Assembly (NCBI GenBank): GCA_024644145.1
Contig: JAHELO010000099.1
Coordinates: 1-6,341 of the forward strand
DNA length: 6,341 nucleotides
Source: Christiangramia sp.
GTDB taxonomy: Bacteria; Bacteroidota; Bacteroidia; Flavobacteriales; Flavobacteriaceae
Reading direction: 5' to 3'
The notes beneath the pieces were generated by a model, which did no database searches, had not been told where the DNA came from, and was given only the letters and a program-made list of their open reading frames with translations. Of this stretch, positions 5,657 through 6,341 are shown piece by piece; the stretch's first letter is position 1, and each line of letters opens with the position of its first letter. Made by a program: the position numbers and the translations under genes.

Positions 5657-6293
5657 GGAATTTGAAATTTTTAAAAACAGGATTTCAAAGTTAAAAAAAA
5701 TGCCGCTACCCGGAGAAGCTGCTCACAGGAAACTGGCACCGCTTATCAGGATAAATGAGCTTAGGGAAATAGATATGTCTCAGCGAAATCCGCAGCATGC
5801 TGGTGTAATGGCTGTTTTTTATCCAGATATAGAATTGCATACGCGATTGGTGCTCATCCTTAGAAAGACCTATAAAGGGGTACATTCTAATCAGGTAGGA
5901 TTTCCGGGTGGGAGAGTGGAGGAAATTGACACAAGCCTGGAGGATACCGCTTTAAGAGAGACCGAAGAAGAGGTTGGAATACCTCAAAAAGATATTGAAG
6001 TGATTAAAAAATTAACACGGCTTTATATACCGCCTTCCAATTTCTGGGTGCAACCTTATGTAGGCATTTTGCATCAAACGCCTACCCTGGTCCCCCAGGA
6101 GAGCGAGGTGGAAAAGATCCTGGAAGTCAGGCTAAGTGATTTTTTAAATGAGAACAGTATCATCACCGAAAATTTGAGTACTTCTTATGCCAGAGAAATT
6201 GAGGTTCCCGCCTACAGTCTGAATGGGCACGTAGTGTGGGGAGCAACAGGAATGATGCTAAGTGAGATACGTGAATTGCTTTTAAAAATTTAA
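5655..6293 (+). CDS. NudL/YeaB-like Nudix hydrolase, probable CoA pyrophosphatase
   Basis: The 212-residue protein belongs to the Nudix family, which hydrolyses nucleoside diphosphates linked to another moiety. The segment 'LILRKTYKGVHSNQVGFPGG' (67-86) matches the UPF0035 signature that marks the NudL/YeaB and NUDT7/8 CoA-pyrophosphatase group, which cleaves CoA to phosphopantetheine and 3',5'-ADP. The catalytic helix follows, with RETEEEVGI (101-109) supplying the metal-binding glutamates E102, E105 and E106. Spacing between G86 and R101 is one residue longer than the classic Nudix box, as in this subgroup. Length fits the group (about 190-220). The ATG at 5655 is preferred over an in-frame TTG at 5580 because the family begins with an 'F-NRISKLK-LPLPGE' segment, and the TTG extension would be coded entirely opposite the cyclophilin gene. 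No convincing promoter is visible; any must lie within the cyclophilin coding sequence. CoA as substrate is inferred from the family. Confidence 0.92.
   Translation: MEFEIFKNRISKLKKMPLPGEAAHRKLAPLIRINELREIDMSQRNPQHAGVMAVFYPDIELHTRLVLILRKTYKGVHSNQVGFPGGRVEEIDTSLEDTALRETEEEVGIPQKDIEVIKKLTRLYIPPSNFWVQPYVGILHQTPTLVPQESEVEKILEVRLSDFLNENSIITENLSTSYAREIEVPAYSLNGHVVWGATGMMLSEIRELLLKI
5686..5693 (-). promoter_or_regulatory. Candidate -7 element for the cyclophilin gene
   Basis: The minus strand reads TAACTTTG, a full match to TAnnTTTG. Initiation would fall near 5680, giving a leader of about two dozen bases before the ATG at 5656. I see no TTTG or TTG at the expected distance upstream, which lowers confidence. 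The element lies inside codons of the divergent Nudix gene. Confidence 0.45.
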
Positions 6294-6308
6294 TCTTAAA
6301 CTAATTAT

Positions 6309-6316
6309 TATATTTG
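6309..6316 (+). promoter_or_regulatory. Candidate -7 element for a gene right of the window
   Basis: TATATTTG is a full match to TAnnTTTG in the AT-rich gap after the Nudix gene. No -33 element at 17-23 bp is clear. Transcription would begin near 6322 and lead to a rightward gene beyond the edge. Alternatively it is a chance match in AT-rich spacer. Confidence 0.4.
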
Positions 6317-6341
6317 CCGCCGGTTTAAGAAAGCTGTAATA

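Noticed and set aside
6289..6300. AT-only inverted repeat TTTAA-TC-TTAAA after the Nudix stop as a terminator
   Set aside because: The stem is five A/T pairs with a two-base loop and no following T-run, too weak to call.

Overview
The window reads as a gene-dense piece of a Bacteroidota chromosome, most likely a marine Flavobacteriia member of the Gramella/Christiangramia type. The reasons are the protein families present, the moderately AT-rich composition (judged by eye, not counted), the lack of clear Shine-Dalgarno sequences before most starts, and several matches to the Bacteroidota -7 promoter element TAnnTTTG. There are eight genes, all intact except the first, which is cut by the left edge. 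No stretch longer than about 50 bases lacks a gene, and I see no RNA gene, mobile element, CRISPR array or long repeat.

Positions 1-4140 hold one tight leftward operon. In transcription order it encodes a SpoIIM-family membrane protein, an unnamed six-helix membrane protein, a DUF4129 protein, a DUF4350 protein and the first 129 residues of a MoxR-family AAA+ ATPase. All four junctions overlap (26, 4, 8 and 8 nt), which implies translational coupling and assembly of the products together. An RDD-family membrane protein (4175-4885) is transcribed away from the operon across a 34-bp gap and probably belongs to the same functional unit. This set (MoxR, DUF4350, DUF4129, SpoIIM, RDD, usually with a DUF58 protein) recurs across distant phyla and has no settled function. 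Predicted topology places soluble tails of several membrane partners in the cytoplasm, where MoxR acts, and a DUF4350 domain in the periplasm. I infer a membrane-anchored AAA+ chaperone or remodelling complex.

Positions 4886-5656 encode, leftward, a lipoprotein cyclophilin (peptidyl-prolyl isomerase) whose stop codon directly abuts that of the RDD gene. Positions 5655-6293 encode, rightward, a NudL/YeaB-type Nudix hydrolase, probably a CoA pyrophosphatase. These two genes diverge from a single CATG that holds both start codons, so each promoter must lie inside the other gene's coding sequence. The last 48 bases hold no gene but carry a perfect TAnnTTTG element, probably for a rightward gene starting just beyond the window.

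The strongest candidate for an undescribed system is the MoxR/DUF4350/DUF4129/SpoIIM/RDD cluster. The most unusual DNA-level features are the shared CATG start and the zero-gap gene ends.
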